Shown: in pieces, positions 1 to 6,940 of the stretch
How the letters are laid out: each line of letters opens with the position of its first letter
Numbering within the stretch: position 1 is the first letter of the stretch
NCBI GenBank assembly: GCA_002431635.1
Contig: DJGH01000039.1
Span: 33,636-41,881, forward strand
From: Petrotoga sp. UBA5851
Lineage (GTDB): Bacteria > Thermotogota > Thermotogae > Petrotogales > Petrotogaceae
DNA: 8,246 nt
Direction of reading: 5' to 3'
Program-made: the position numbers and the translations under genes
The notes under the pieces: model-generated
Told to the model about the DNA's origin: nothing
What the model saw: only the letters and a program-made list of their open reading frames with translations
Database searches by the model: none

Positions 1-375
1 GACGAACCGACTCAGAATCTTGACCCGGTAATAAGGCATGAGGTTCTTAATATGCTTCATGATTTTGTATTGAGTGAGAATAAGACCATAGTCATTTCTT
101 CACATGAGATCTATGAACTGGAGGAGATTGCTTCTTCTTTTGCCATAATAAACGAAGGAAAGGTCCTTTATACTGATACGATAGACGACGCCAAGGCATC
201 GCACAGGATTGTGGAAAAAGGTGAGAGGATTCCTCACGGGGATGTTATAGGTCTTCTCAATGAAGGAACTCTTATAAGAACTTCCGAGGATGCGGGGAGA
301 TATCCCAACTTCAAGGAGATAGCGCTTGCGTATCTTCAGGGCGGCAAAGCCTTTAATCCGTTTGAAAGGTTGTGA
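1..375 (+). CDS. ABC transporter ATP-binding protein, C-terminal fragment (5' end outside window)
   Basis: This is the last 124 codons of an ABC transporter ATPase, open at the window's left edge. The frame begins with the end of Walker B and the D-loop (DEPTQNLDP, residues 1-9 of the fragment). It continues to the switch histidine in VISSHE (H35 of the fragment) and then the usual EGKVLY beta-strand. The Walker A, Q-loop and LSGGQ signature must lie upstream. An ATG at 52 in the same frame is internal and not a start, because conserved ATPase motifs precede it. The DEPTxxLDP and SSHE spacing is that of drug or ABC-2 type exporters (CcmA/NatA-like), and about 85 residues follow the H-loop as a short accessory tail. 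It would hydrolyse ATP on the cytoplasmic face of a permease not visible here. The stop at 373-375 lies 3 bases before the 825-residue metallopeptidase gene, suggesting one operon. Family is confident; substrate is unknown. Confidence 0.88.
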   Translation, partial: DEPTQNLDPVIRHEVLNMLHDFVLSENKTIVISSHEIYELEEIASSFAIINEGKVLYTDTIDDAKASHRIVEKGERIPHGDVIGLLNEGTLIRTSEDAGRYPNFKEIALAYLQGGKAFNPFERL

Positions 376-378
376 GGT

Positions 379-2856
379 ATGGTCAGTCCACAAAGCAAGA
401 GTCTGAAAGTGCTTTTTCTGTTTCTTCTGGTCGGAACTGTTTTTTTCGGAAATACTGTGATATTTACACCGCCTAAAGAGCTTCTTACACTTAAAACCAA
501 GTACTTTGAGTATATTTATGAAGAGGAGCTTTACTTTTATGTTCAGGATATAATGGAGTCTGCCGATTCTGTATATGAGGACTATGCTTCTTTTTACGGG
601 GTAAGGCCTGAGGGTATAAAGGTCTACATGCTTGATGATGTTGATTATGTAAATGCTTTTGCCGTAGGATTTGACAATAAGATACGAATGTATGTCAATA
701 CGGCGGACTTTTCAAGCGGACTTTTGAGCTCCAACTTTCTTTCAAACCGCATGATTTTTTGCCATGAGCTGAATCATCTTTTTTACAGTAACATGGTGAA
801 CAATCCTTTTATTTCTTGGATACCGAATCAGACCATAAAGAAAATATCTAACATGACTTCTCAGCCCAGCTATCTTCATGAGGGGCTGAGTATTTATATG
901 GAGAGCAAGTACTTTGGCGGAAGGTTTGAAAATGATCTTTTTAATATGTACCTTAAAGCTGAAGTCTTGAGTCCTAAGTACCCCAGATACGAGCTGGGAT
1001 CGGGCGCACAGGTTAAGGTGTGGTCCCCGGCAGGCTTCAACTATATGTATGGAGCTTTATTTACAAAAGAAATAGCCGGCTTTTATTCTGAAGAAGTACT
1101 AAGGGAGATAGTCAGATTGACTTCAAGCAGCTTTTTTTCAAGTATATCCGGTGCTTTTGAAAAGGTAACCGGAGATAAGTGGAGTGAGTTTCTTCAGAAA
1201 ATTAAGTTAAAGTATATAGAACAGATGAGTATCAATGATAAAAGCGGAAAAGTTCAAAAATATGAAAAGCTTGGAAAAGAGTATGAGCGGACGGGAAACC
1301 TCAGAACTGACGGTAAAAATCTATATGCTTATAAGGTTATGCCTTTTTCCAGAGCAGGTGTATATAAAAATGAAGAACTTATTATTCCCGAAGTAAGCAA
1401 GTTTGATGTTTCGCCAAACGGAGAGGTAATATTTTCAAAAACTATAAGTAATGACGGCAACGCTTTTAACAATTTGTATATTAAATGTGACTGTCCCATA
1501 TCGGATACTCTCATAGCCCAAAGAGTTCTTAATTTTGGGTTTGCGGATAGCCGAACGGTTGTATACACTGCCAACGACAAAGGACTGAGCGGAGTTTTTG
1601 TATATGATCTACTTGAAAAGACAGCGGTTCAGATCCTTGGCTGGGACAAGTACGTTATGAATAGTGTATGCGGTACACAAGAGGATATCTACTTATCACT
1701 CACATACAACGGACAGTCGGACATATACCGTTATGACAGAAAGAACGAAACTATGCAAAGACTTACAGACGATAAAAGCTATGAAGCCGATCTGTCATAT
1801 GCCAAGGGAAAGCTTTTTTACACTAAGAACTATAACGGAATTTTTAATATATTCAGTCTTGATCCGCAGGACATGACTGTCAGGCAGATAACATTTTCAG
1901 AGATGGGGGCTTTTTCTCCTGCGGTTTTGGGAGATAAGCTTTACTTTCTTTCATATGACTGGGAGGGTTATTATATCTCTCAAACAGATCTTAATCTGTC
2001 AAGAGGGGAAGAAAAGCTTTCACCACAGGCTTTTATATTTGAAAGTACTGGGTTTATCGGTGAGAACAACATTTCTGGTGAAAAATACTTTGAAAAGCCT
2101 CAGCATATAATTGTTTATCCATATGTAGAACTCTCTGAAGATATTTTAGAGATGAATCTTTCTGAGCTGTCTCTTAATTATGGAATGGGCGTGATAGTAA
2201 TTTCGGATGCTTACAACTATATGATGGACTACAGTCTTGTTTTTAAAAAAGATGCCTTAAAACACAACTTGGAGATGTACTTCAACACCTTGGCGGCGGT
2301 GGATGTAAAACTTGTCTACGAAAAAAACTTGCATTCAGCCCTTGAAGTCAGTAAAGATTTTTCTTTTTATCTTAAAGACATGTACTTTCTGAAGCTGGCA
2401 GCTGCCGGATCAGCTAACGGAATCACTCCTGAAAAAGTAAGTGTACAGGCTCAACTCTTTCAAAATCCATACTCTATAAACAAAATAAGCCTATACGATG
2501 TTGCTTTGAGCGGATACTATCTATACGACAATACTAAAAATTCACATTATTTTAGTGTAGGAATATTTAAACCGGTTTATCTGTATAACTTCAGACTGAC
2601 ACCCTTCTTTGAGTATGACAGTCTTGGGAATACTTTGGCGGGAGCAACACTTTACGGAGATCTATACTATCCTTACTGGAATATGTTTGACGGCAAAAGA
2701 GGTTTAAACGGTTTTTCAGTCGAAAGCACCTTAAATTATAACTTTAAAGACCAGAAGATGTCCTGTTCGGTCTATTTCATACTAGACCTTAAAACATCAT
2801 ACTGGGCGAACTATTCTTATAAGGTACCGGTTTTTAAGATGCCTTTAAGTAATTAG
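379..2856 (+). CDS. Exported peptidase MA-like metallopeptidase with TolB/WD40-like propeller and probable C-terminal beta-barrel
   Basis: The 825-residue protein has an N-terminal hydrophobic signal or anchor (about residues 9-24 after K7 and K10). The first domain (about 40-285) carries HExxH at 129-133 (HELNH) and a downstream HEGLSIY with E168 as likely third zinc ligand, the gluzincin arrangement of peptidase MA-type proteins. Residues about 310-560 contain repeated short strand patterns such as DIYRYDRKNETMQRLT and IFSLDPQDMTVRQIT, typical of TolB/WD40-like propeller blades. Residues about 580-825 are rich in alternating aromatic/polar strands (for example YLYNFRLTPFFEY) and end without a soluble-domain look, suggesting outer-membrane beta-strands. 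The start ATG at 379 follows AAAGG at 365-369 and lies 3 bases after the ATPase stop. The active-site residues are intact, so proteolysis is plausible, but the substrate is unknown. The barrel assignment is inference. A surface-anchored or cell-envelope assembly role is possible. Confidence 0.75.
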   Translation: MVSPQSKSLKVLFLFLLVGTVFFGNTVIFTPPKELLTLKTKYFEYIYEEELYFYVQDIMESADSVYEDYASFYGVRPEGIKVYMLDDVDYVNAFAVGFDNKIRMYVNTADFSSGLLSSNFLSNRMIFCHELNHLFYSNMVNNPFISWIPNQTIKKISNMTSQPSYLHEGLSIYMESKYFGGRFENDLFNMYLKAEVLSPKYPRYELGSGAQVKVWSPAGFNYMYGALFTKEIAGFYSEEVLREIVRLTSSSFFSSISGAFEKVTGDKWSEFLQKIKLKYIEQMSINDKSGKVQKYEKLGKEYERTGNLRTDGKNLYAYKVMPFSRAGVYKNEELIIPEVSKFDVSPNGEVIFSKTISNDGNAFNNLYIKCDCPISDTLIAQRVLNFGFADSRTVVYTANDKGLSGVFVYDLLEKTAVQILGWDKYVMNSVCGTQEDIYLSLTYNGQSDIYRYDRKNETMQRLTDDKSYEADLSYAKGKLFYTKNYNGIFNIFSLDPQDMTVRQITFSEMGAFSPAVLGDKLYFLSYDWEGYYISQTDLNLSRGEEKLSPQAFIFESTGFIGENNISGEKYFEKPQHIIVYPYVELSEDILEMNLSELSLNYGMGVIVISDAYNYMMDYSLVFKKDALKHNLEMYFNTLAAVDVKLVYEKNLHSALEVSKDFSFYLKDMYFLKLAAAGSANGITPEKVSVQAQLFQNPYSINKISLYDVALSGYYLYDNTKNSHYFSVGIFKPVYLYNFRLTPFFEYDSLGNTLAGATLYGDLYYPYWNMFDGKRGLNGFSVESTLNYNFKDQKMSCSVYFILDLKTSYWANYSYKVPVFKMPLSN

Positions 2857-2884
2857 CAGTAAAATGACAAATGATAATATAAAA

Positions 2885-2892
2885 GAGAGGAG
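2885..2892 (+). promoter_or_regulatory. Shine-Dalgarno site for the first TolC-like gene
   Basis: GAGAGGAG lies 8 bases before the ATG at 2901 and fixes that start. The 44-base gap before the gene (2857-2900) is the only non-coding break between the two gene groups. It is AT-rich with a GATAAT box at 2873-2878, but no convincing -35 box at the right distance and no terminator hairpin. I cannot say whether the efflux genes have their own promoter or are read through from upstream. Confidence 0.7.
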
Positions 2893-2900
2893 AAACTTAA

Positions 2901-3902
2901 ATGAAAAAAACATTTTTCATCATTATGATTTTAGGATTTGCAGTAATTTCTTTCACCAATCCGATTGGTGAACTGTTCAAAAATGCGTTGAACAGCAACA
3001 AGGGCATTAAAATGACCATGCTTAATTTTGAAAGTGCACAGATGGACTATGAAAAAGCTCTTATAGAATCATCAAATAAAAAGACTCTTCTTTCGGCGGA
3101 GATTTCCATGCTTAATGAAAGATCATCATATAGAAAAGGACAGGCTGATTTTTATTCCGAGATTGCCGATGCTTTTTTTGCCGTAAAAGCTTCTCAGATA
3201 GAGCTTGAAATTTCTCAGCTTCAGCTTGGAATTGTCCAAAATGATTATAAAAACGCTAAGCTTTCGTTTGAAAAAGGTATGATATCGCTCAACTCGCTCA
3301 AAGATTCTGAAGTAGCTGTTATAGATGCCCAAAGTCAGGAAGAAAAGGCTCGCAAGGATTATAATGATGCGCTTACAGCTTTCAAAAGGGCTACCGGTAC
3401 GGAGTTCGCTGATTACGAAGTAAAGCCGTGTAACTATAAAGATTATGGTTTTTCATATGAAGCGTTCAAAGAAAATGATCTGAGTTTGAAGGCCCAGCAG
3501 ATAAGTCTTCAGCTTGCAGAATATGACCTGCAGAACCTTTCGTCCAACTCATCATACTATGAAAAAAGAGGGCTTGAAATAAAACTTGAGATATCTCAGA
3601 TGAATCTTAAGAATAAAGAAGACAGCGTATCTGAAAGTTACGAAAATGCTTTGGCAACAGTCAGCTCGCTCTACTCCTCCTTGCAGAGCAGTGGTGTGAA
3701 GCTACAGATTAAGCAGAGTGTTTACGAAGACAGCCAGAAACGTTTTGAAAAAGGGTTTGTTTCGGAAAAAGACAACATTAATCAGAAAATATCGTATATG
3801 AGTGCTCAGAAGGCATATAACGAAAACATAAAGTCGTATATCAAAGCACTTGTTTCTTTAATTCTGAACTGTGGTCTTTCTGTCGGGGAGGCAGTTCTTT
3901 GA
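2901..3902 (+). CDS. TolC-family coiled-coil protein apparently lacking the beta-barrel strands
   Basis: The 333-residue protein starts with a clear signal peptide (MKK followed by a hydrophobic stretch to about residue 18). The rest is almost entirely predicted helix in the two-fold TolC pattern. The family's repeat ending appears twice: FEKGMISLNSLKDSEVAV (about 123-140) leading to a helix ending in FKRATG, and RFEKGFVSEKDNINQK (281-296) leading to a helix ending in ILNCG. In ordinary outer membrane efflux proteins, beta-strands sit between helices 1-2 and 5-6. Here those places (about 55-80 and 215-240) hold only short linkers, and the protein is about 100 residues shorter than the next gene's product. 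It probably lies in the periplasm as part of the export tunnel, but a normal outer membrane channel is hard to build from it. Its stop overlaps the next start by 4 bases. The family call is firm; the missing barrel is read by eye. Confidence 0.82.
   Translation: MKKTFFIIMILGFAVISFTNPIGELFKNALNSNKGIKMTMLNFESAQMDYEKALIESSNKKTLLSAEISMLNERSSYRKGQADFYSEIADAFFAVKASQIELEISQLQLGIVQNDYKNAKLSFEKGMISLNSLKDSEVAVIDAQSQEEKARKDYNDALTAFKRATGTEFADYEVKPCNYKDYGFSYEAFKENDLSLKAQQISLQLAEYDLQNLSSNSSYYEKRGLEIKLEISQMNLKNKEDSVSESYENALATVSSLYSSLQSSGVKLQIKQSVYEDSQKRFEKGFVSEKDNINQKISYMSAQKAYNENIKSYIKALVSLILNCGLSVGEAVL
3885..3902 (+). promoter_or_regulatory. Translational coupling junction between the two TolC-like genes
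   Basis: A strong Shine-Dalgarno sequence (GGGGAGG, 3885-3891) inside the end of the first gene sits 7 bases before a TTG start at 3899. The start overlaps the upstream stop as TTGA, so ribosomes ending the first gene can restart at once. This supports the TTG start, which also opens a good signal peptide (MKKIF...). Confidence 0.75.
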
Positions 3903-5197
3903 AAAAAATTTTCATAGCAATGCTGATTATCATTACAACTGTTGCTTACGGTGGGATAACCGAAATTTATAATGAAAGAGTAGAAAAAAGTACTGCCTTC
4001 ATGGCTGCTGAAAACTCTTTGAAACAGGCAGTACGTACTCTTGATGAAAAGAAATCCTTCTGGGTTCCCGGAATAACTGCAGGCTTTGATCAGATAATTT
4101 TCGGAAAGAATGGCCTTGAAAATAAGGATCCTATTAACGGACATAAAAGTATAAGGCTAAACGTAAAAGCCAACTTTGTCAAGATTCTGGGAGCAAGCAT
4201 AGGATTAAGTCTTCCTTATGTATACGACCTTACCGCTTGTGCAGGAAAGTTTGAAAACTTCAACCTTACTGTTTCAAGACCAATATTCACGGAATTTTAC
4301 CTTGAGGTTCCGCAGGCTGAGCTGAATGTGCTACAGAGCAAAAATGCGGCAGAAAAAACCAGATGGGATATTTTCAACCAGCTTTTACAGGATATTTTCA
4401 GTTATCATAATGCCCTTTCAACCAGAGAACTTCTTAACGGTAGAGTCTGTGTGACAAAGGTACTATATGAAAATGAAAATGATTCCGAAAAGAAAAAAGC
4501 TTACAGACAGCAGCTTACCGATCTGAATAAATCCATTATAAATAACGAACTTATTCTTAACGGGCTGAATCTTGAATACTCCGCAGATCTGTACAGTCAG
4601 GCAGTTCAGATTTGTGAAGAGATGGTTCTGATTTCTGAGAGCTGTACCCAGACAGATTTTAACAAAACGGAGCTTTCTTCATCATTGTTGAAGGAGGATA
4701 TAGCCAGACGCCAGAAGGAAATGTGGTTTTTGCCGTATCTTCCTAATCCGGTAATATCTTTTGGCATAGATTTTTTAGATAATTTAAAATGGCATGTAGG
4801 AGTGAGCTTTGAATATTCATTTTTTGAAAAAGGTACAGGCTCAAGCAAATCCGTTGAAAGCTCCAACAGGATTTCGCAGTACGAGATAGCTGTGCTGCAG
4901 ACAGCTAATTCAAAAGAGAGTGCGCAGCGCAGCATTGAGAAGTTAAAAAAGGATCTTGAAATATATAAAATGGAGTTGTCTGCAAGTAAAGCCAATATGG
5001 ATGATTCACTTGCAGAACTTGCTAAAAACAAGCTTCTTATGGAAAAGGGATTTCTTACCAAGGAAAAGTATGATCTGGGATCTTATGAACATTTATCAAA
5101 AAAACTTGACTATGAAAAAACTTTGCAGAGTATGTATCTTACCTGCGTTAAACTTTTGCAGGAGTACGGATTGTCTGCAGGAGGAGGTACGCTTTGA
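3899..5197 (+). CDS. TolC-family outer membrane efflux protein with beta-strand insertions
   Basis: The 432-residue product begins at TTG 3899 with a signal peptide (MKK plus a hydrophobic run to about residue 17). It shares the helical layout of the preceding paralog: helix 1 (about 20-52), a strand-rich segment (about 55-135, with alternating stretches such as IRLNVKANFV, ASIGLSLPY and NFNLTVSRPIF), further helices, a second strand-rich segment (about 278-310, VISFGIDF and HVGVSFEYSFFEKG), then long helices. The C-terminal repeat shows MEKGFLTKEKYDLGSYEHL (381-399), the usual TolC turn signature, and ends near LLQEYGLSAGGG. The first-half turn signature (about 185-215) is degenerate. Like TolC, it would form the outer membrane pore and periplasmic tunnel for the adaptor and ABC pump encoded next. 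The stop overlaps the adaptor start by 4 bases. Sequence similarity to TolC itself is low, as is usual for the family, so the call rests on layout. Confidence 0.82.
   Translation: MKKIFIAMLIIITTVAYGGITEIYNERVEKSTAFMAAENSLKQAVRTLDEKKSFWVPGITAGFDQIIFGKNGLENKDPINGHKSIRLNVKANFVKILGASIGLSLPYVYDLTACAGKFENFNLTVSRPIFTEFYLEVPQAELNVLQSKNAAEKTRWDIFNQLLQDIFSYHNALSTRELLNGRVCVTKVLYENENDSEKKKAYRQQLTDLNKSIINNELILNGLNLEYSADLYSQAVQICEEMVLISESCTQTDFNKTELSSSLLKEDIARRQKEMWFLPYLPNPVISFGIDFLDNLKWHVGVSFEYSFFEKGTGSSKSVESSNRISQYEIAVLQTANSKESAQRSIEKLKKDLEIYKMELSASKANMDDSLAELAKNKLLMEKGFLTKEKYDLGSYEHLSKKLDYEKTLQSMYLTCVKLLQEYGLSAGGGTL
5180..5197 (+). promoter_or_regulatory. Translational coupling junction between the second TolC-like gene and the adaptor gene
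   Basis: A near-perfect Shine-Dalgarno sequence (GGAGGAGGT, 5180-5188) lies at the end of the upstream gene and precedes a TTG start at 5194 that overlaps the stop as TTGA. The layout matches the junction at 3885-3902, including the following AAAAAA-rich MKK codons. Confidence 0.75.
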
Positions 5198-6261
5198 AAA
5201 AACGCAGCAAGATCATTATTTGGATTGTAATTTTGATTTTAATAGTATTTGCGGCAATAAAACTTTTCAAAGGCAGCAGCGGTACCGCTGATGCCGGCCA
5301 AAATCAGTTGGTTCAGAATGGAAATACCGGTGGTTATTTTTTAACCTACAGGGTTGAAAAAAAAGAGATTCCTGATGCTGTTGAACTGTTCGGAAGTGTT
5401 GATGCAGATATCTATAAAATAACTTCTAAGATGAATGAGGAAATAGAACAGGTTTATGTAAAGCAGGGAGATACTGTTAAAGTTGGTGATCCGCTGGTGA
5501 GACTGAGTGAAACCGGGCTGCGTTCAAAGTATCTTGCTGCCTACAGAGATTACGAAAGCTCGCTTTCAGGTGCTCCCATAGATGTACAGCAGAAAAAGAT
5601 AGATCTGGATCTGGCTAAAAAGAATCTGGATAATGTGATAATAAAATCTCCTGCCAACGGGACAGTAAAAAGCGTTTCTGCCAAAGTTGGGGAGTATTCT
5701 TCACAAAGTAGTGAGCTTGTAAGTATAGTCGATACATCAAGTCTTATGGCTAAGGCTTCCATAGACGAACTGGACATACCGGTAATAAAGAAAGGTAACA
5801 AGGTAATAATAGAGTTTTCTTCGCTGAATGTAAAGATAAGCGGGTATATAAGCTATGTAAGCCCTTCAGCTGCGAATTCTGGAGGTATGGTTTCTGTTCC
5901 GGTAGAGATTTCTTTTGATGAGGATGCATCGAAGTATGGAGTAATATCGGGCATGAGCTGCAAAATAAAAGTTTTGCTGATGCATAAACAGAATATTCTT
6001 GTTGTTCCAGTAAGAGCCGTGTATTCAGATGATTCAGGTGAGTATCTTCTTGTAATGGATGAAAAAGGTGTAAAGCAGAAAGTATATATTAAAACTGGCG
6101 AACGTACGGTTAATGTAGTTGAGATACTTGAAGGCATAAAAGAAGGAACAGAGATAATAATAGAAGAAAGTCCGGATGTTCCTGTTCCGGAAAATCTTGG
6201 AAAGGGTTATTACGCATCTGTTTGTAAGCAGGGTGGATACGATGCCTGTAATAGAGTTTAG
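5194..6261 (+). CDS. Periplasmic adaptor (membrane fusion protein) of a MacA/HlyD type with a short hairpin
   Basis: The 355-residue protein has a basic start (MKKRSK) and one inner-membrane anchor (about 7-25), then periplasmic domains. The split lipoyl domain is recognisable: first half about 74-105 (EEIEQVYVKQGDTVKVGDPL) and second half about 147-180 (VIIKSPANGTVKSVSAKVGE). The helical hairpin between them spans only about 40 residues (106-146), far shorter than in MacA. A beta-barrel domain (about 183-262) and a membrane-proximal domain (about 266-325, with VVPVRAVY and GIKEGTEIIIEE) follow. Such adaptors link an inner-membrane ABC pump to a TolC channel and stimulate its ATPase. The TTG start follows GGAGGAGGT and overlaps the upstream stop. 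The last 6 codons and stop overlap the ATPase gene by 20 bases, and the tail has two cysteines (344, 352). The family is confident; the cargo is unknown. YknX-like is an alternative comparison. Confidence 0.9.
   Translation: MKKRSKIIIWIVILILIVFAAIKLFKGSSGTADAGQNQLVQNGNTGGYFLTYRVEKKEIPDAVELFGSVDADIYKITSKMNEEIEQVYVKQGDTVKVGDPLVRLSETGLRSKYLAAYRDYESSLSGAPIDVQQKKIDLDLAKKNLDNVIIKSPANGTVKSVSAKVGEYSSQSSELVSIVDTSSLMAKASIDELDIPVIKKGNKVIIEFSSLNVKISGYISYVSPSAANSGGMVSVPVEISFDEDASKYGVISGMSCKIKVLLMHKQNILVVPVRAVYSDDSGEYLLVMDEKGVKQKVYIKTGERTVNVVEILEGIKEGTEIIIEESPDVPVPENLGKGYYASVCKQGGYDACNRV
6230..6236 (+). promoter_or_regulatory. Shine-Dalgarno site deciding the ATPase start
   Basis: AGGGTGG lies 5 bases before the ATG at 6242. 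The frame is open further upstream to an ATG at 6176, but that would add 22 residues unlike the family and lacks a comparable ribosome site. Starting at 6242 gives MPVIEFREISKVYKMG, the normal N-terminus of this ATPase family. Confidence 0.65.
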
Positions 6262-6940
6262 AGAAATTTCAAAGGTTTATAAGATGGGCGATGTCCAGGT
6301 TCACGCCCTGAAGAATATATCTTTTTCTATTGAATACGGGGATTATGTTATTATAATGGGACCTTCAGGAAGCGGCAAATCTACTTTACTTCAGATACTA
6401 GGCTGTCTTGACAGGCCTTCCGGTGGTGAAATTTCCATAGACGGCACGCAGACTTCAAAGATGAACGAAGACCAGCTTGCTAAAGTAAGAAATCATAAGA
6501 TAGGCTTTGTTTTTCAGGGTTTTAACCTGCTTCCCAAACTTACAGCACTTGAAAATACAATGCTTCCGATGATATATGGAAATGTCTACAAAGGTAAGGA
6601 ACGAACGGAAAGGGCAAAAGAACTTTTGCGGGATGTCGGACTGAATGAACGTATAAATCACCGTCCCAACCAGCTTTCTGGTGGGCAGCAGCAACGTGTG
6701 GCAATAGCAAGGGCCCTTTCAAATAATCCTTCAATAATACTTGCCGATGAGCCCACAGGCAACCTTGATACCCAGAGCGGTAAGGAGATACTTGAAATAT
6801 TCGGCAGGCTTAATTCGTTGGGCAAGACTGTAATTATAGTTACACACGATCCTGATATGGCTAAAAAAGGGAACAAGCTGATAAGACTGAGAGATGGTCT
6901 TATTGAAAAGATAGAGGTGACCGGCGTTGGAAATACTTAA
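6242..6940 (+). CDS. ABC exporter ATPase of the MacB/LolD/YknY family
   Basis: This is a complete 232-residue ATPase, the usual length for stand-alone LolD/YknY-type subunits. Motifs in order are: A-loop tyrosine near Y13; Walker A GPSGSGKST (40-48); Q-loop in FVFQGFNLLP (Q92); signature LSGGQQQR (145-152); Walker B IILADE (165-170); D-loop GNLDT (173-177); switch histidine in VTHDPDMA (H202). All catalytic residues are present, so it should be active. It would pair with the FtsX-type permease encoded next, as a dimer powering export through the adaptor and TolC-like proteins. The start at ATG 6242 is chosen over an in-frame ATG at 6176, because the shorter form matches the family and has AGGGTGG upstream. 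The gene overlaps its upstream neighbour by 20 bases and its downstream neighbour by 14. Family certainty is very high; assignment to one named transporter is not possible from sequence alone. Confidence 0.96.
   Translation: MPVIEFREISKVYKMGDVQVHALKNISFSIEYGDYVIIMGPSGSGKSTLLQILGCLDRPSGGEISIDGTQTSKMNEDQLAKVRNHKIGFVFQGFNLLPKLTALENTMLPMIYGNVYKGKERTERAKELLRDVGLNERINHRPNQLSGGQQQRVAIARALSNNPSIILADEPTGNLDTQSGKEILEIFGRLNSLGKTVIIVTHDPDMAKKGNKLIRLRDGLIEKIEVTGVGNT
6913..6920 (+). promoter_or_regulatory. Shine-Dalgarno site for the permease gene
   Basis: AGAGGTGA, inside the end of the ATPase gene, lies 6 bases before the TTG at 6927. This supports the TTG start, which overlaps the ATPase stop by 14 bases. 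The next in-frame methionine (residue 8) would lose the first part of the amphipathic helix seen in MacB-type permeases. Confidence 0.65.

Noticed and set aside
2857..2900. Promoter for the efflux operon in the 44-base gap
   Set aside because: A GATAAT box exists at 2873-2878, but no acceptable -35 box lies 16-18 bases upstream; evidence is insufficient for a feature.
3806..4144. Minus-strand open frame of 112 codons
   Set aside because: It lies antisense across the overlap of two well-supported TolC-like genes, with no ribosome site or recognisable domain; it is a shadow frame.
4606..5061. Minus-strand open frame of 151 codons
   Set aside because: Entirely antisense to the second TolC-like gene and low in complexity (Ser/Leu rich from complemented helical codons); no family features.
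4956..5291. Plus-strand open frame of 111 codons spanning the TolC-like/adaptor junction
   Set aside because: It is an alternative frame over two real genes, its composition (many Trp, Lys, Cys) is unlike the neighbours, and it has no domain.
6176..6241. A longer ATPase form starting at ATG 6176
   Set aside because: The extra 22 residues do not resemble the family, overlap the adaptor gene by 86 bases and lack a good ribosome site; ATG 6242 with AGGGTGG gives the normal N-terminus.
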